A stretch of 64,000 nucleotides of DNA from Pseudomonas sp. MM223 (GTDB taxonomy: Bacteria; Pseudomonadota; Gammaproteobacteria; Pseudomonadales; Pseudomonadaceae): NCBI GenBank assembly GCA_947090765.1, contig OX352322.1, positions 4,695,501 to 4,759,500 on the forward strand, given 5' to 3'. Positions 18,591 to 28,789 of this stretch are shown here, in pieces (the stretch's first letter is position 1; each line of letters begins with the position of its first letter). The position numbers and the translations under genes are program-made. The notes under the pieces were generated by a model. That model worked only from the letters and a program-made list of their open reading frames with translations. It was not told the DNA's origin and ran no database searches.

Positions 18591-19904
18591 TCAGGCCAGC
18601 GCCTCGCGCGGCTTGCCGAGCATGCGGTCGCAGGCCACGGCGCCAACCAGGGTCACCACCGAAGGCACCAGCCAGGCAAGGCCCTGGTCGCTCAGCGGCA
18701 AGTGCGCCATGAAGTCTGGCAGCACGTGGGCAATGCTGCTGCCCTTGATTGCATCGACCATGCCGAACAGCAGCGACACCAGCATCACTGGCGCCAGGAT
18801 GCGGGCTGGCGAGTTCCACAGGTCCTTCACGAAGCTCAGGCCAACCACCACGATGCACGGCGGGTAGATGGCGGTAAGCACCGGGATCGAGAACATGATC
18901 AGCTTGGTCAGGCCAAGGTTGGAGATCAGCAGCGAGAAGCCCGCCAGGATCACCACCAGTGCACGGTACGACAGCGGCAGAACCTGGCTGAAGTACTCGG
19001 CGCAGGCACAGGTCAGGCCCACCGCAGTCACCAGGCAGGCCAGCGCGATCAGCACAGCCAGGAAGCCGCTGCCCAGCGAGCCGAAGGTGTGCTGCACGTA
19101 GGCATGCAGTACCGCCGCACCGTTGGTGGCGTCAGCCGCGATGTCGTGGCTGCCCGCACCCAGACGGAACAGGCTGATGTACACCAGGGCCAGGCCGACA
19201 CCAGCGATCAGGCCGGCGATGATGGCATAGCGGGTGATCAGCTTGGGCGACTCGACACCGCGTGAGCGGATGGCGTTGACGATGACAATACCGAACACCA
19301 ACGCACCCAGGGTGTCCATGGTCAGGTAGCCATCGGAGAAGCCCTTGGAGAACGCCGCGGCGGCATAAGCCGGCTGTGCCTCACCAATAGTGCCGGCCGG
19401 CAGCGCGAAGGCAGCAATGCCCAGCACGGCCAAGGCAATGATCTTCAACGGCGCCAGGAAGCGGCCGACGGTGTCGAGCAGCTTGCCCGGGTACATGGAC
19501 ACGGCCAGCACCACGGCGAAGTACACCAGGCTGTAGATGAACAGCGCCAGCGGGCTTTCGCCGGTCAGCGGTGCAACACCCACTTCGAACGACACGGTCG
19601 CCGTACGCGGTGTGGCGAACAGCGGGCCAACCGACAGGTAGCACACAGCGGCCAGCAGGCCGCCGAAGAACTTGCCGATCGGGCTGCTCAGGGCATCCAT
19701 GCCGCCACCGACCTTGGCCAGGGCGACCACGGTGATGACCGGCAGGCCCACGGCGGTCACCAGGAAGCCTAGTGCTGCCATCCATACGTGCGGGCCAGAC
19801 TGCAGACCGACGATAGGCGGGAAGATGATATTGCCTGCACCCACGAAAAGCGCAAACGTCATAAAGCCAAGCGCCAGGATATCCTGGCCTTTGAGAACTT
19901 TCAT
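18591..19904 (-). CDS. brnQ: branched-chain amino acid:Na+ symporter BrnQ
   Basis: This 437-residue inner-membrane protein has about 12 hydrophobic segments. The N-terminus is the LIVCS-family signature ([21 protein letters not shown]), followed by [15 protein letters not shown] and a C-terminal [12 protein letters not shown]. It imports Leu, Ile and Val with a cation. It has its own terminator and is transcribed away from the lanthipeptide locus. The upstream gap of 458 bp is shared with the lanA promoter. Confidence 0.95.
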   Translation of the reverse strand: MKVLKGQDILALGFMTFALFVGAGNIIFPPIVGLQSGPHVWMAALGFLVTAVGLPVITVVALAKVGGGMDALSSPIGKFFGGLLAAVCYLSVGPLFATPRTATVSFEVGVAPLTGESPLALFIYSLVYFAVVLAVSMYPGKLLDTVGRFLAPLKIIALAVLGIAAFALPAGTIGEAQPAYAAAAFSKGFSDGYLTMDTLGALVFGIVIVNAIRSRGVESPKLITRYAIIAGLIAGVGLALVYISLFRLGAGSHDIAADATNGAAVLHAYVQHTFGSLGSGFLAVLIALACLVTAVGLTCACAEYFSQVLPLSYRALVVILAGFSLLISNLGLTKLIMFSIPVLTAIYPPCIVVVGLSFVKDLWNSPARILAPVMLVSLLFGMVDAIKGSSIAHVLPDFMAHLPLSDQGLAWLVPSVVTLVGAVACDRMLGKPREALA

Positions 19905-20362
19905 TTAAGGTAGTACCACACTGCTGAAATCGGGATTCGAGAGGGGATTTCCCTTTGGATGAGGGGAAATGCTGCCCGGCTTGATAGGCCAGACCCGTTT
20001 AGCGTGTCGTTCCCTTTTGGGGTACGGGCACAGAGTGAACGCGTAGGGTAACCGTTTTGTCACTTAAACGCACCGGCACAGTGCTGCTTGTCCGATGTGC
20101 GTACATCCTTGTCGCCTGCACGACTCTGCGTGGGCTGATTATTAACCGCTTCGACCGAGGCGTCTGCGCGGAAATTTCCATCACTCCCATCGAAAAGTCT
20201 GATTGGCCCTTACGCTGCGGCTGGCATGCATATGGCCGAGGCACGCACTGTCATGTGCATGGCGCGCCGACATCAAGGAAACACATCACGATCTTATTTC
20301 TGATAAGCCCCGGCTATCTTGATGACGCACCAATTTCGGTGCATGACAAACCTGAGGTCGTT
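19905..20362. promoter_or_regulatory. brnQ/lanA divergent intergenic region
   Basis: This 458-bp stretch must hold the brnQ promoter (leftward) and the lanA promoter (rightward). Near lanA there are two dyads: CTTAT-N5-ATAAG at 20293-20307, and GCACC-N6-GGTGC at 20327-20342, about 20 nt before the lanA ATG. A frame in phase with lanA is open upstream to about 20057, but it has no family features and a poor start, so I treat it as non-coding. I cannot place the -35 and -10 elements with confidence. Confidence 0.4.
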
Positions 20363-20515
20363 ATGAACGAAGAAATCCTGAACATGTCCGGCGACATTGC
20401 AAGCGACATTGCTGCTTTCCAGGCTGCCCAGCCGGCTAACCACGAACTGGCCGTCGTCACCAACGTGGAATGCGGCTCGCAAGGCTGCACCTCGTTGCTT
20501 TGCGTAGCAGCTTAA
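20363..20515 (+). CDS. class II lanthipeptide precursor peptide (LanA-like), 50 aa
   Basis: This small gene lies 89 nt upstream of lanM in the same direction. The leader is acidic and helical (MNEEILNMSGDIASDIAAFQ then AAQPANHELAVV), and the C-terminal core contains TNVECGSQGCTSLLCVAA. The core has three Cys (37, 42, 47) and four Ser/Thr (33, 39, 43, 44), placed so that T33-C37, S39-C42 and T43 or S44-C47 rings could form in series. The segment HELAVV recalls the ELxxV part of class II leaders, but the usual double-Gly cleavage site is absent. GAGG lies 5 nt before the ATG. Assignment as LanM substrate is inference from position and composition. Confidence 0.8.
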   Translation: MNEEILNMSGDIASDIAAFQAAQPANHELAVVTNVECGSQGCTSLLCVAA

Positions 20516-20526
20516 CGTCGCATTAA

Positions 20527-20562
20527 CCGGGCAACAGCTCAGCACAGCTGGCTGTTGCCCGG
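20527..20562 (+). promoter_or_regulatory. intercistronic stem-loop between lanA and lanM
   Basis: CCGGGCAACAGC (20527-20538) pairs perfectly with GCTGTTGCCCGG (20551-20562) around a 12-nt loop. No T run follows, so it is probably a partial attenuator or RNA-stabilising hairpin. It would let precursor mRNA accumulate above lanM mRNA, a common arrangement in lantibiotic operons. Confidence 0.7.
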
Positions 20563-20604
20563 CACTGGCGAATTCGGACAACGCAATGTTCAGGGTACAA
20601 GGTG

Positions 20605-23600
20605 ATGACCTCCTCCCAATCGGCAATACCCCTGTCGCCCCCCCAGCCCCCCTCGAATGAAACACTGCTGGCACTGTTCAGCGCCAATCTGAAGCTGCTT
20701 CACCGCGATGACAGTAACCTCCTGGACTATTTTGGCCTTGACCGCTCACAGTTGGTCGAGCACCTGAAGCAAGCACTGAGCGGGGAAGCCAACAGCCCCT
20801 TGCGTACCAGAACGCCAGCATTACAGGGCGAACTGGAAAAACTCCTGAGCATCTCGCTCCACCCTGGCTGCCCCAGCAGTACGTCGCCGTTCTTCTGGTT
20901 TGAATACCGCTGTTACCTGTACTTCCGACAGGCATTTCTGCGCCACCCGAGCCAGCCTCACCGTATGGCGCATTTAAACCTGCGCCCCCTGCTTGGCAGC
21001 GTAAAACCGTACATCATGAATACGGTTCGGCGCATGTCCGAAGCGGTGCTGACCCATGCGCTGAATCTCAGAATCCAGCAGAAGACGCTAAGTAGCCTTG
21101 CTGAGTTTTCTGCGGCACTGAAAGAGCGATTGACCATCGCCGCTATCGCTGCAACTTACCCAGTCCTGTTCGATTTGCTTATTCAAACGCTCCTCGACAT
21201 CAACACTTATGTAGTCAACGTCATCCAGCACTTCATTGATGACCATCGGTTGTTGTGCACAACCTTTGCGAGCGACACGGGAAAAATAAACCAGATAACG
21301 CTGGGCCTGGGCGATCCCCATGGCAATTACCAGACAGTGTGCGAGGTCAAGACCACCCACCAAGCCCTGATCTATAAACCCCGGGCCAACCGCGAAGCGG
21401 CGTTCTATCAGGAAACGTTGTTACTGCTGCACAACCTCACCCTCAGTGACTGGTTCTCTGTCTATGTACCGAAGTCGCTGACCCAGGCAGACCATTGCTG
21501 GACCGAAAAAGTCCTGCACCTCCCCTGCCAGACCGCAACCCAACATACCCTGTTCTATCAGCGCCTTGGCGCCCAGGTGGCCGTCGTTCATGCGCTGAAT
21601 GGCATCGACTTCCATTTCGAGAACATCATCGCGCACGGCACCAGCCCGGTCATGATTGACCTGGAATGCCTGTTTAACGCGCCGCTGGGTAATACCCCGC
21701 ACGCTACCCCGCCGCAACCAACCCTGGCAGCTGCGCTGCAAACCGTGCGTGATTCTGTGTTTTCCAGCGGTTTTGTCCCTTTCGCCCAGCATGCCGGCAA
21801 TGACGTGAGCGGGCTGACGCCCCAGTGCCGTTTCAGCATCCTCCAGAACACGCTGATACACGAGAACGGTTTCTATCATCTACGCAAGATAAGCACAGAG
21901 CACGATACAGCAGGTACTCATCAGCCATTCGAACCAGGCAGCAAGCTGACGGCACAGCACTATCTGCCAGCACTGCTGGAAGGTTTCGAATTCGGTTACC
22001 ACGCCATTAGCCAGCACAAGCAGCGGCTGGTTGACCATCTGCGCCACAGCACCAAACAACTCACCACACGCTTGCTGGTCAAGAACACCCAACGCTACGT
22101 CGACTTCATTGCACTTGGCCTGCACCCTAGGTTCATGCAGAACTGGCTGGACCGTGAACTTCTGTTCGCCACGCTGTGGTCGGAAGCAAAAGGGAACCCA
22201 TTAAAAGAACACGCACTCAAGGCTGAGATCGGTGAACTTCAGCGCCTGAACATTCCGCGTTTCACCCTGATGGTAAACAGCGACTCGTTCAACCCTGGCG
22301 ACAACCAAGGCGCCCCCCTCATGCTTGACGACACCCCGATACAAGCATGTCGACGCAAGATGCTTGGCTTTTCTCCCGCCAACAAAGCGCTCCAGCTAGC
22401 GGTGCTTCAAAAATGCCTGGCACCTACCAAGGTCGGCAATCTTCCACTGAATGCGGCGCATGTCAGCCAGCCTTGTGTGGTGCTGACCTCCAATGCTGCA
22501 TTACGCGGCGCACGGGCAGTCGCGCAACGCCTGATACAACTGAAAATCGAGGCTGACGACGGCGGCATTCGCTGGCTGGCATTCAAGACCCACCACAGCA
22601 CCCAAAAGCATTACCTGACAGCAATGAACAACGACCTGTATGCCGGCATGGCAGGCATCGGGCTTTTCTTCCTGGGGCTGTACCGCGTCACAGGTGAGCT
22701 CAACCATTTACACACCACAGACCAGATCATTACATCGATAGCGCAAACCCAGCGCCACTTCGACGGCAACACGGATCTCAGCGCATTCCAGGGGCTCGGT
22801 GGGTACCTCTACCTGATCTGGCATCGCAAGACGCTGGCCCCAACCCAAGCCTACGACGCGCAAATCGCCGAATTGACAGCGAGCCTGTGCACGCCCCCCA
22901 CCGACACGTGCGACAGCGATTTCATAGCAGGCAGCTGTGGCATTCTCAGCCTGCTGGCTGCACTCCACCTGCACGCCCCTCAAGGCAGCCTAGCGCTGGC
23001 CATCAAGCGCCGGGCCCAACACATTTACCGCTCACTGCAACTGGCGCAGAACGGCACACTGCATAACCGCGACGGCTCCCCCGCACTCAGCGGCCTGGCG
23101 CACGGCATTTCTGGCGCGGTGCTTGCCCTGTGCAAAGCGTATCAAGCAACACAGGATGAACAGCTCATTCCATGGGTCAAGCAGTTTGTGCACGCTGAAA
23201 ACGCCCTCAAGCAGGACGGCTTCTGGCTTGACCTACGCGAATGCAGGACCTCCCAGAGCATGAGCAAATGGTGCCATGGCGATGCAGGCATACTGCTTGC
23301 CAGGCAGGCAGTGGTCTCAAGCATGGGTGAGCAACTCCCAAAAGCATTCATCAGAGAAGTACAGGCCGATATCGAATGCTGCCTCAGTAACCTCTACTGC
23401 CACGGCCTGGGAAGTGGCTATGGCTTGTGTCATGGCGACTTTGGCAATTTGATGTGCTTGCAATCCTTCTATCGCACACGTGGCGATACCATTGTCTTGG
23501 GAGAAACACAGGAATTGCTGGGCGCAGCCACGCGTGACTTTCTCGACAACCCGGCAATTGCCAACGACAGCTACCCCGAGCTGGGGTTGATGACCGGAAT

Positions 23601-23694
23601 CGCCGGTATCGGTTACTGCCTGCTCAAACAGCTTGATCCGTCACTGCCGGATGTACTGTCACTTGAATTGACAGCAAGCAACGCTCGTTTCTGA
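20605..23694 (+). CDS. lanM: class II lanthipeptide synthetase LanM
   Basis: This 1029-residue bifunctional enzyme is predicted to dehydrate Ser/Thr in a precursor and add Cys thiols to form lanthionine rings. The N-terminal dehydratase domain (DUF4135) shows K258 in ALIYKPR, D335 and H337 in GIDFHFEN, and D352 and E354 in MIDLECLF. The spacing equals that of the CylM kinase-like site. The C-terminal LanC-like cyclase domain has GLAHGISG (H833), zinc ligands C890 (WCHGDAG) and C942/H943 (LCHGDFGN), and the closing GLMTGIAGIGY. Both domains look active. Codon use includes ATA, AAA and TTA codons more often than the neighbours, which hints at transfer. No LanT, LanP or immunity gene is adjacent. 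Confidence 0.95.
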   Translation: MTSSQSAIPLSPPQPPSNETLLALFSANLKLLHRDDSNLLDYFGLDRSQLVEHLKQALSGEANSPLRTRTPALQGELEKLLSISLHPGCPSSTSPFFWFEYRCYLYFRQAFLRHPSQPHRMAHLNLRPLLGSVKPYIMNTVRRMSEAVLTHALNLRIQQKTLSSLAEFSAALKERLTIAAIAATYPVLFDLLIQTLLDINTYVVNVIQHFIDDHRLLCTTFASDTGKINQITLGLGDPHGNYQTVCEVKTTHQALIYKPRANREAAFYQETLLLLHNLTLSDWFSVYVPKSLTQADHCWTEKVLHLPCQTATQHTLFYQRLGAQVAVVHALNGIDFHFENIIAHGTSPVMIDLECLFNAPLGNTPHATPPQPTLAAALQTVRDSVFSSGFVPFAQHAGNDVSGLTPQCRFSILQNTLIHENGFYHLRKISTEHDTAGTHQPFEPGSKLTAQHYLPALLEGFEFGYHAISQHKQRLVDHLRHSTKQLTTRLLVKNTQRYVDFIALGLHPRFMQNWLDRELLFATLWSEAKGNPLKEHALKAEIGELQRLNIPRFTLMVNSDSFNPGDNQGAPLMLDDTPIQACRRKMLGFSPANKALQLAVLQKCLAPTKVGNLPLNAAHVSQPCVVLTSNAALRGARAVAQRLIQLKIEADDGGIRWLAFKTHHSTQKHYLTAMNNDLYAGMAGIGLFFLGLYRVTGELNHLHTTDQIITSIAQTQRHFDGNTDLSAFQGLGGYLYLIWHRKTLAPTQAYDAQIAELTASLCTPPTDTCDSDFIAGSCGILSLLAALHLHAPQGSLALAIKRRAQHIYRSLQLAQNGTLHNRDGSPALSGLAHGISGAVLALCKAYQATQDEQLIPWVKQFVHAENALKQDGFWLDLRECRTSQSMSKWCHGDAGILLARQAVVSSMGEQLPKAFIREVQADIECCLSNLYCHGLGSGYGLCHGDFGNLMCLQSFYRTRGDTIVLGETQELLGAATRDFLDNPAIANDSYPELGLMTGIAGIGYCLLKQLDPSLPDVLSLELTASNARF

Positions 23695-23708
23695 TGCCCC
23701 CTGAAAAA

Positions 23709-23736
23709 ACAAAGGCCACCCGAAGGTGGCCTTTGT
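23709..23736 (+). terminator. bidirectional terminator between lanM and sucD
   Basis: ACAAAGGCCACC (23709-23720), loop CGAA, GGTGGCCTTTGT (23725-23736). A 6-A tract on the left gives a T run on the minus strand, so it also suits sucD, which ends 23 nt to the right. Confidence 0.85.
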
Positions 23737-23758
23737 CTGCGTGGGGGGTGTAGCAGTA

Positions 23759-24643
23759 TTACTTCTTGGCTTCCCAGCCAGTCAGCTCGGCCAGGGCCTT
23801 GCCGATGTCAGCCAGGGAACGCACGGTCTTCACACCAGCGTCCTGCAGGGCGGCGAACTTCTCGTCCGCAGTGCCCTTGCCGCCGGAGATGATGGCGCCA
23901 GCGTGGCCCATACGCTTGCCCGCAGGTGCGGTAACACCGGCGATGTAGGAAACGACTGGCTTGGTCACGTTGGCCTTGATGTAGGCCGCAGCTTCTTCCT
24001 CAGCCGAACCGCCGATCTCACCGATCATGACGATCGCTTCGGTCTTCGGGTCTTCCTGGAACAGCTTCAGGATGTCGATGAAGTTGGAGCCCGGGATCGG
24101 GTCACCGCCGATGCCGACGCAGGTCGACTGGCCGAAGCCGGCGTCGGTGGTCTGCTTCACAGCTTCGTAGGTCAGGGTGCCGGAACGCGAAACGATACCG
24201 ACCTTGCCTGGCAGGTGGATGTGGCCTGGCATGATGCCGATCTTGCACTCGCCCGGGGTGATGACACCTGGGCAGTTAGGGCCGATCAGGGTAACGCCCA
24301 GCTCGTCGCACTTGACCTTGGCATCCAGCATGTCCAGGGTAGGAATGCCTTCGGTGATGCAGACGATCAGCTTGATGCCGCCGAAGGCAGCTTCCAGGAT
24401 CGAGTCTTTGCAGAACGGAGCCGGTACGTAGATAACCGAAGCGTCAGCGCCGGTAGCTTCCACGGCTTCCTTGACGGTGTTGAACACCGGCAGGCCCAGG
24501 TGGGTGGTGCCACCCTTGCCTGGGGTTACGCCGCCGACCATCTTGGTGCCGTAGGCGATGGCTTGTTCGGAGTGGAAAGTACCCTGCGAGCCAGTGAAGC
24601 CCTGGCAGATGACTTTGGTGTCTTTATTGATCAGGACGCTCAT
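23759..24643 (-). CDS. sucD: succinyl-CoA synthetase alpha subunit
   Basis: This 294-residue ADP/GDP-forming succinate-CoA ligase alpha subunit makes ATP (or GTP) from succinyl-Co[16 protein letters not shown] is the CoA-binding N-terminal domain. [14 protein letters not shown] carries the phospho-His, and [12 protein letters not shown] is the conserved power-helix region. The start overlaps the sucC stop by one base (TAATG). It is the last gene of the leftward TCA run, followed by the shared terminator near 23.7 kb. Confidence 0.97.
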   Translation of the reverse strand: MSVLINKDTKVICQGFTGSQGTFHSEQAIAYGTKMVGGVTPGKGGTTHLGLPVFNTVKEAVEATGADASVIYVPAPFCKDSILEAAFGGIKLIVCITEGIPTLDMLDAKVKCDELGVTLIGPNCPGVITPGECKIGIMPGHIHLPGKVGIVSRSGTLTYEAVKQTTDAGFGQSTCVGIGGDPIPGSNFIDILKLFQEDPKTEAIVMIGEIGGSAEEEAAAYIKANVTKPVVSYIAGVTAPAGKRMGHAGAIISGGKGTADEKFAALQDAGVKTVRSLADIGKALAELTGWEAKK

Positions 24644-25809
24644 TACTTGCCCTCCGCAGCTTTGACAACTTGTTGAGCAGCGTCGGTCAGGCTGGTTGCC
24701 GCAATGATGTTCAAACCGCTTTCTGCCAGTACTTTAGCGCCCAGTTCGGCGTTGTTGCCTTCAAGGCGAACCACAACCGGAACTTTAACGCCGACTTCTT
24801 TCACTGCACCAATGATGCCTTCGGCAATCATGTCGCAGCGAACGATGCCGCCGAAGATGTTGACCAGAACGGCCGCGACATTGCTGTCGGACAGAATGAT
24901 CTTGAACGCTTCGGTAACGCGCTCTTTGGTAGCACCACCGCCAACGTCGAGGAAGTTGGCTGGCTTGCCGCCATGCAGGTTGACGATGTCCATGGTACCC
25001 ATGGCCAGGCCAGCACCGTTGACCATGCAGCCGATGTTGCCTTCCAGGGCCACGTAGTTCAGCTCGAAGCTGGCAGCGTGGGCTTCACGAGGATCGTCCT
25101 GCGACGGGTCGTGGAAGGTTTTCAGCTTAGGCTGACGGTACATGGCGTTTGCGTCGATGTTGATCTTCGCATCCAGGCAGTGCAGGTCGCCGTCGGCCTT
25201 GATGACCAGCGGGTTGACTTCCAGCAGGGCCAGGTCGTGTTCTTTGAACAGCTTGGCCAGGCCTACGAAAATCTTGGCGAACTGTGCAACTTGCTTGCCT
25301 TCCAGACCCAGCTGGAATGCCAGTTCACGACCCTGGAACGGCTGAGCGCCGACCAGTGGATCGATAGTAGCCTTGATGATCTTCTCAGGAGTTTCGTGAG
25401 CGACTTTCTCGATGTCCACGCCACCTTCGGTGGAGGCCATGAACACGATACGGCGGCTCGAGCGATCGACTACAGCGCCCAGGTACAGCTCTTTGGCGAT
25501 GTCAGTGCAGGATTCGACCAGGATCTTGGTCACTGGCTGACCGTTGGCGTCGGTCTGGTAGGTTACCAGGCGCTTGCCCAACCATTGCGCAGCGAACGCC
25601 TTGGCGTCTTCCTTGCTGCGAACCAGCTTGACGCCGCCCGCTTTACCGCGACCACCTGCGTGAACCTGGGCTTTTACAACCCACTCGGAACCGCCGATCT
25701 TGTCGCAAGCTTCTGCTGCAGCTTCAGGGGTATCGACTGCGAAACCCTTGGAAACTGGCAGGCCGTATTCAGCGAACAGCTGCTTACCCTGATACTCGTG
25801 AAGATTCAT
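24643..25809 (-). CDS. sucC: succinyl-CoA synthetase beta subunit
   Basis: The 388-residue beta subunit opens with [20 protein letters not shown] and has the ATP-grasp fold ([20 protein letters not shown]). [21 protein letters not shown] is the Mg-binding segment, and [17 protein letters not shown] with [16 protein letters not shown] forms the CoA-ligase domain that contacts SucD. Its stop overlaps sucD by one base. The 172-bp gap upstream, before lpd ends, contains GC-rich hairpins (CCGGCGGACGTTCCGCGGTG region) and may hold a separate promoter. Confidence 0.97.
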   Translation of the reverse strand: MNLHEYQGKQLFAEYGLPVSKGFAVDTPEAAAEACDKIGGSEWVVKAQVHAGGRGKAGGVKLVRSKEDAKAFAAQWLGKRLVTYQTDANGQPVTKILVESCTDIAKELYLGAVVDRSSRRIVFMASTEGGVDIEKVAHETPEKIIKATIDPLVGAQPFQGRELAFQLGLEGKQVAQFAKIFVGLAKLFKEHDLALLEVNPLVIKADGDLHCLDAKINIDANAMYRQPKLKTFHDPSQDDPREAHAASFELNYVALEGNIGCMVNGAGLAMGTMDIVNLHGGKPANFLDVGGGATKERVTEAFKIILSDSNVAAVLVNIFGGIVRCDMIAEGIIGAVKEVGVKVPVVVRLEGNNAELGAKVLAESGLNIIAATSLTDAAQQVVKAAEGK

Positions 25810-25981
25810 GCTTTTTACCGTCTTCGTTAGGTACTGCGCTTCGGCGCTGCGCCATTACTGGCGCCGCACCACCTGTGACCGTTGACCCCGGGTTTTCCCG
25901 TGTGATCCGGTCCGGCGGACGTTCCGCGGTGAGTCATGCACGCAAGACTCACGACGGGCTGCCCGCCGTGGTTTCTTATAA

Positions 25982-27514
<1,533 letters not shown>

Positions 27515-28747
27515 TTAGATGTCCAGCAGCAGGCGGGACGGATCTTCCAGCAGGTTCTTGATAGTGACCAGGAAGGTTACCGCTTCCTTGCCGTCGATCA
27601 GGCGGTGATCGTACGACAGCGCCAGGTACATCATCGGGCGAATCACCACTTGGCCATTGATGGCCATCGGGCGCTGGATGATGTTGTGCATGCCGAGAAT
27701 GGCGGCCTGCGGCGGGTTGACGATCGGGGTCGACATCATCGAACCGAAGGTACCACCGTTGGTGATGGTGAAGGTGCCACCGGTCATCTCTTCGATGGAC
27801 AGTTTGCCGTCACGGGCCTTCTTGCCGAAGGTAGCGATGCCGTTCTCGATTTCAGCCAGGCTCATCGACTCGGCGTTACGCAGTACCGGTACCACCAGGC
27901 CACGGTCGCTGGACACGGCAACACCGACATCAGCGAAGCCGTGGTAGACGATGTCGTTGCCGTCGATCGAAGCGTTGACAGCCGGGAAGCGTTTCAGCGC
28001 TTCGGTAGCAGCCTTGACGAAGAACGACATGAAGCCCAGGCGCACGCCATTGTGGGTCTTCTCGAACAGGTCCTTGTACTTCGAACGCAGGGCCATGACT
28101 TCGGTCATGTCCACTTCGTTGAAAGTGGTCAGCATCGCCATGTTGGACTGGGCTTCGACCAGGCGCTCGGCGATCTTGGCACGCAGGCGGGTCATCGGCA
28201 CGCGCTTCTCGGTGCGGTCGCCAGCAGCGACGACAACCGGGGCAGCAGCGGCAGCAGCAGGCTTGGCAGCCGGGGCAGCGGCAGGTGCCGACTTCTTGTT
28301 GGCAACAGCAGCAACCACGTCTTCCTTGGTGACGCGACCGCCTTTACCGGTACCGGCAACGGTAGCCAGGTCGATGCCGTTTTCTTCCGCCAGCTTGCGA
28401 GCAGCCGGGGCAGCAACCGGGTCATCTTCGCCAGCATCGGCAGCATCGGCAGCAGCGGCAGCCGGAGCAGCAGCAGGGGCGGCTGCGGCGGCTGGAGCAG
28501 CGGCAGCACCGCCTTCAACGATCGAACCCAGCAGTTCGTCGGACAGGACGGTGTCGCCCTCGCCCTTGACGATGTCGCCCAGCACGCCATCGGCGGTAGC
28601 CAGTACTTCCAGGACCACCTTGTCGGTCTCGATGTCGACGATCAGCTCGTCACGCTTGACGGCATCGCCCGGCTTCTTGTGCCAAGTGGCAACGGTGCCA
28701 TCGGCAACCGATTCCGGGAAGGTTGGGGCTTTGATCTCGATAGCCAT
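27515..28747 (-). CDS. sucB: dihydrolipoyllysine-residue succinyltransferase (E2 of 2-oxoglutarate dehydrogenase)
   Basis: The 410-residue E2 core has one lipoyl domain with K43 ([10 protein letters not shown]), an Ala/Pro-rich mobile linker (about residues 80-108), an E1/E3-binding domain ([17 protein letters not shown]), a second Ala/Lys-rich linker, and the catalytic trimer domain ending in [13 protein letters not shown] with the catalytic His and Asp. It transfers succinyl groups to CoA. It follows sucA by 42 nt and precedes lpd. Confidence 0.97.
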
Positions 28748-28789
28748 TATCTGTGTTTCCTTAAATTCGGTTTCAGGTGCGCGAAGGCG

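Noticed and set aside
19999..20244. 81-codon open frame on the minus strand upstream of brnQ
   Set aside because: No ribosome site, no family features, and it lies in the presumed promoter region.
20057..20362. Upstream extension of the lanA reading frame by about 100 codons
   Set aside because: The added residues show no leader-like features, and a good ribosome site sits before the ATG at 20363. Class II precursors of 50 aa are normal.
20527..20562. lanA-lanM stem-loop as a full terminator
   Set aside because: No T run follows the stem, and lanM has no separate promoter that I can see, so complete termination would silence it.
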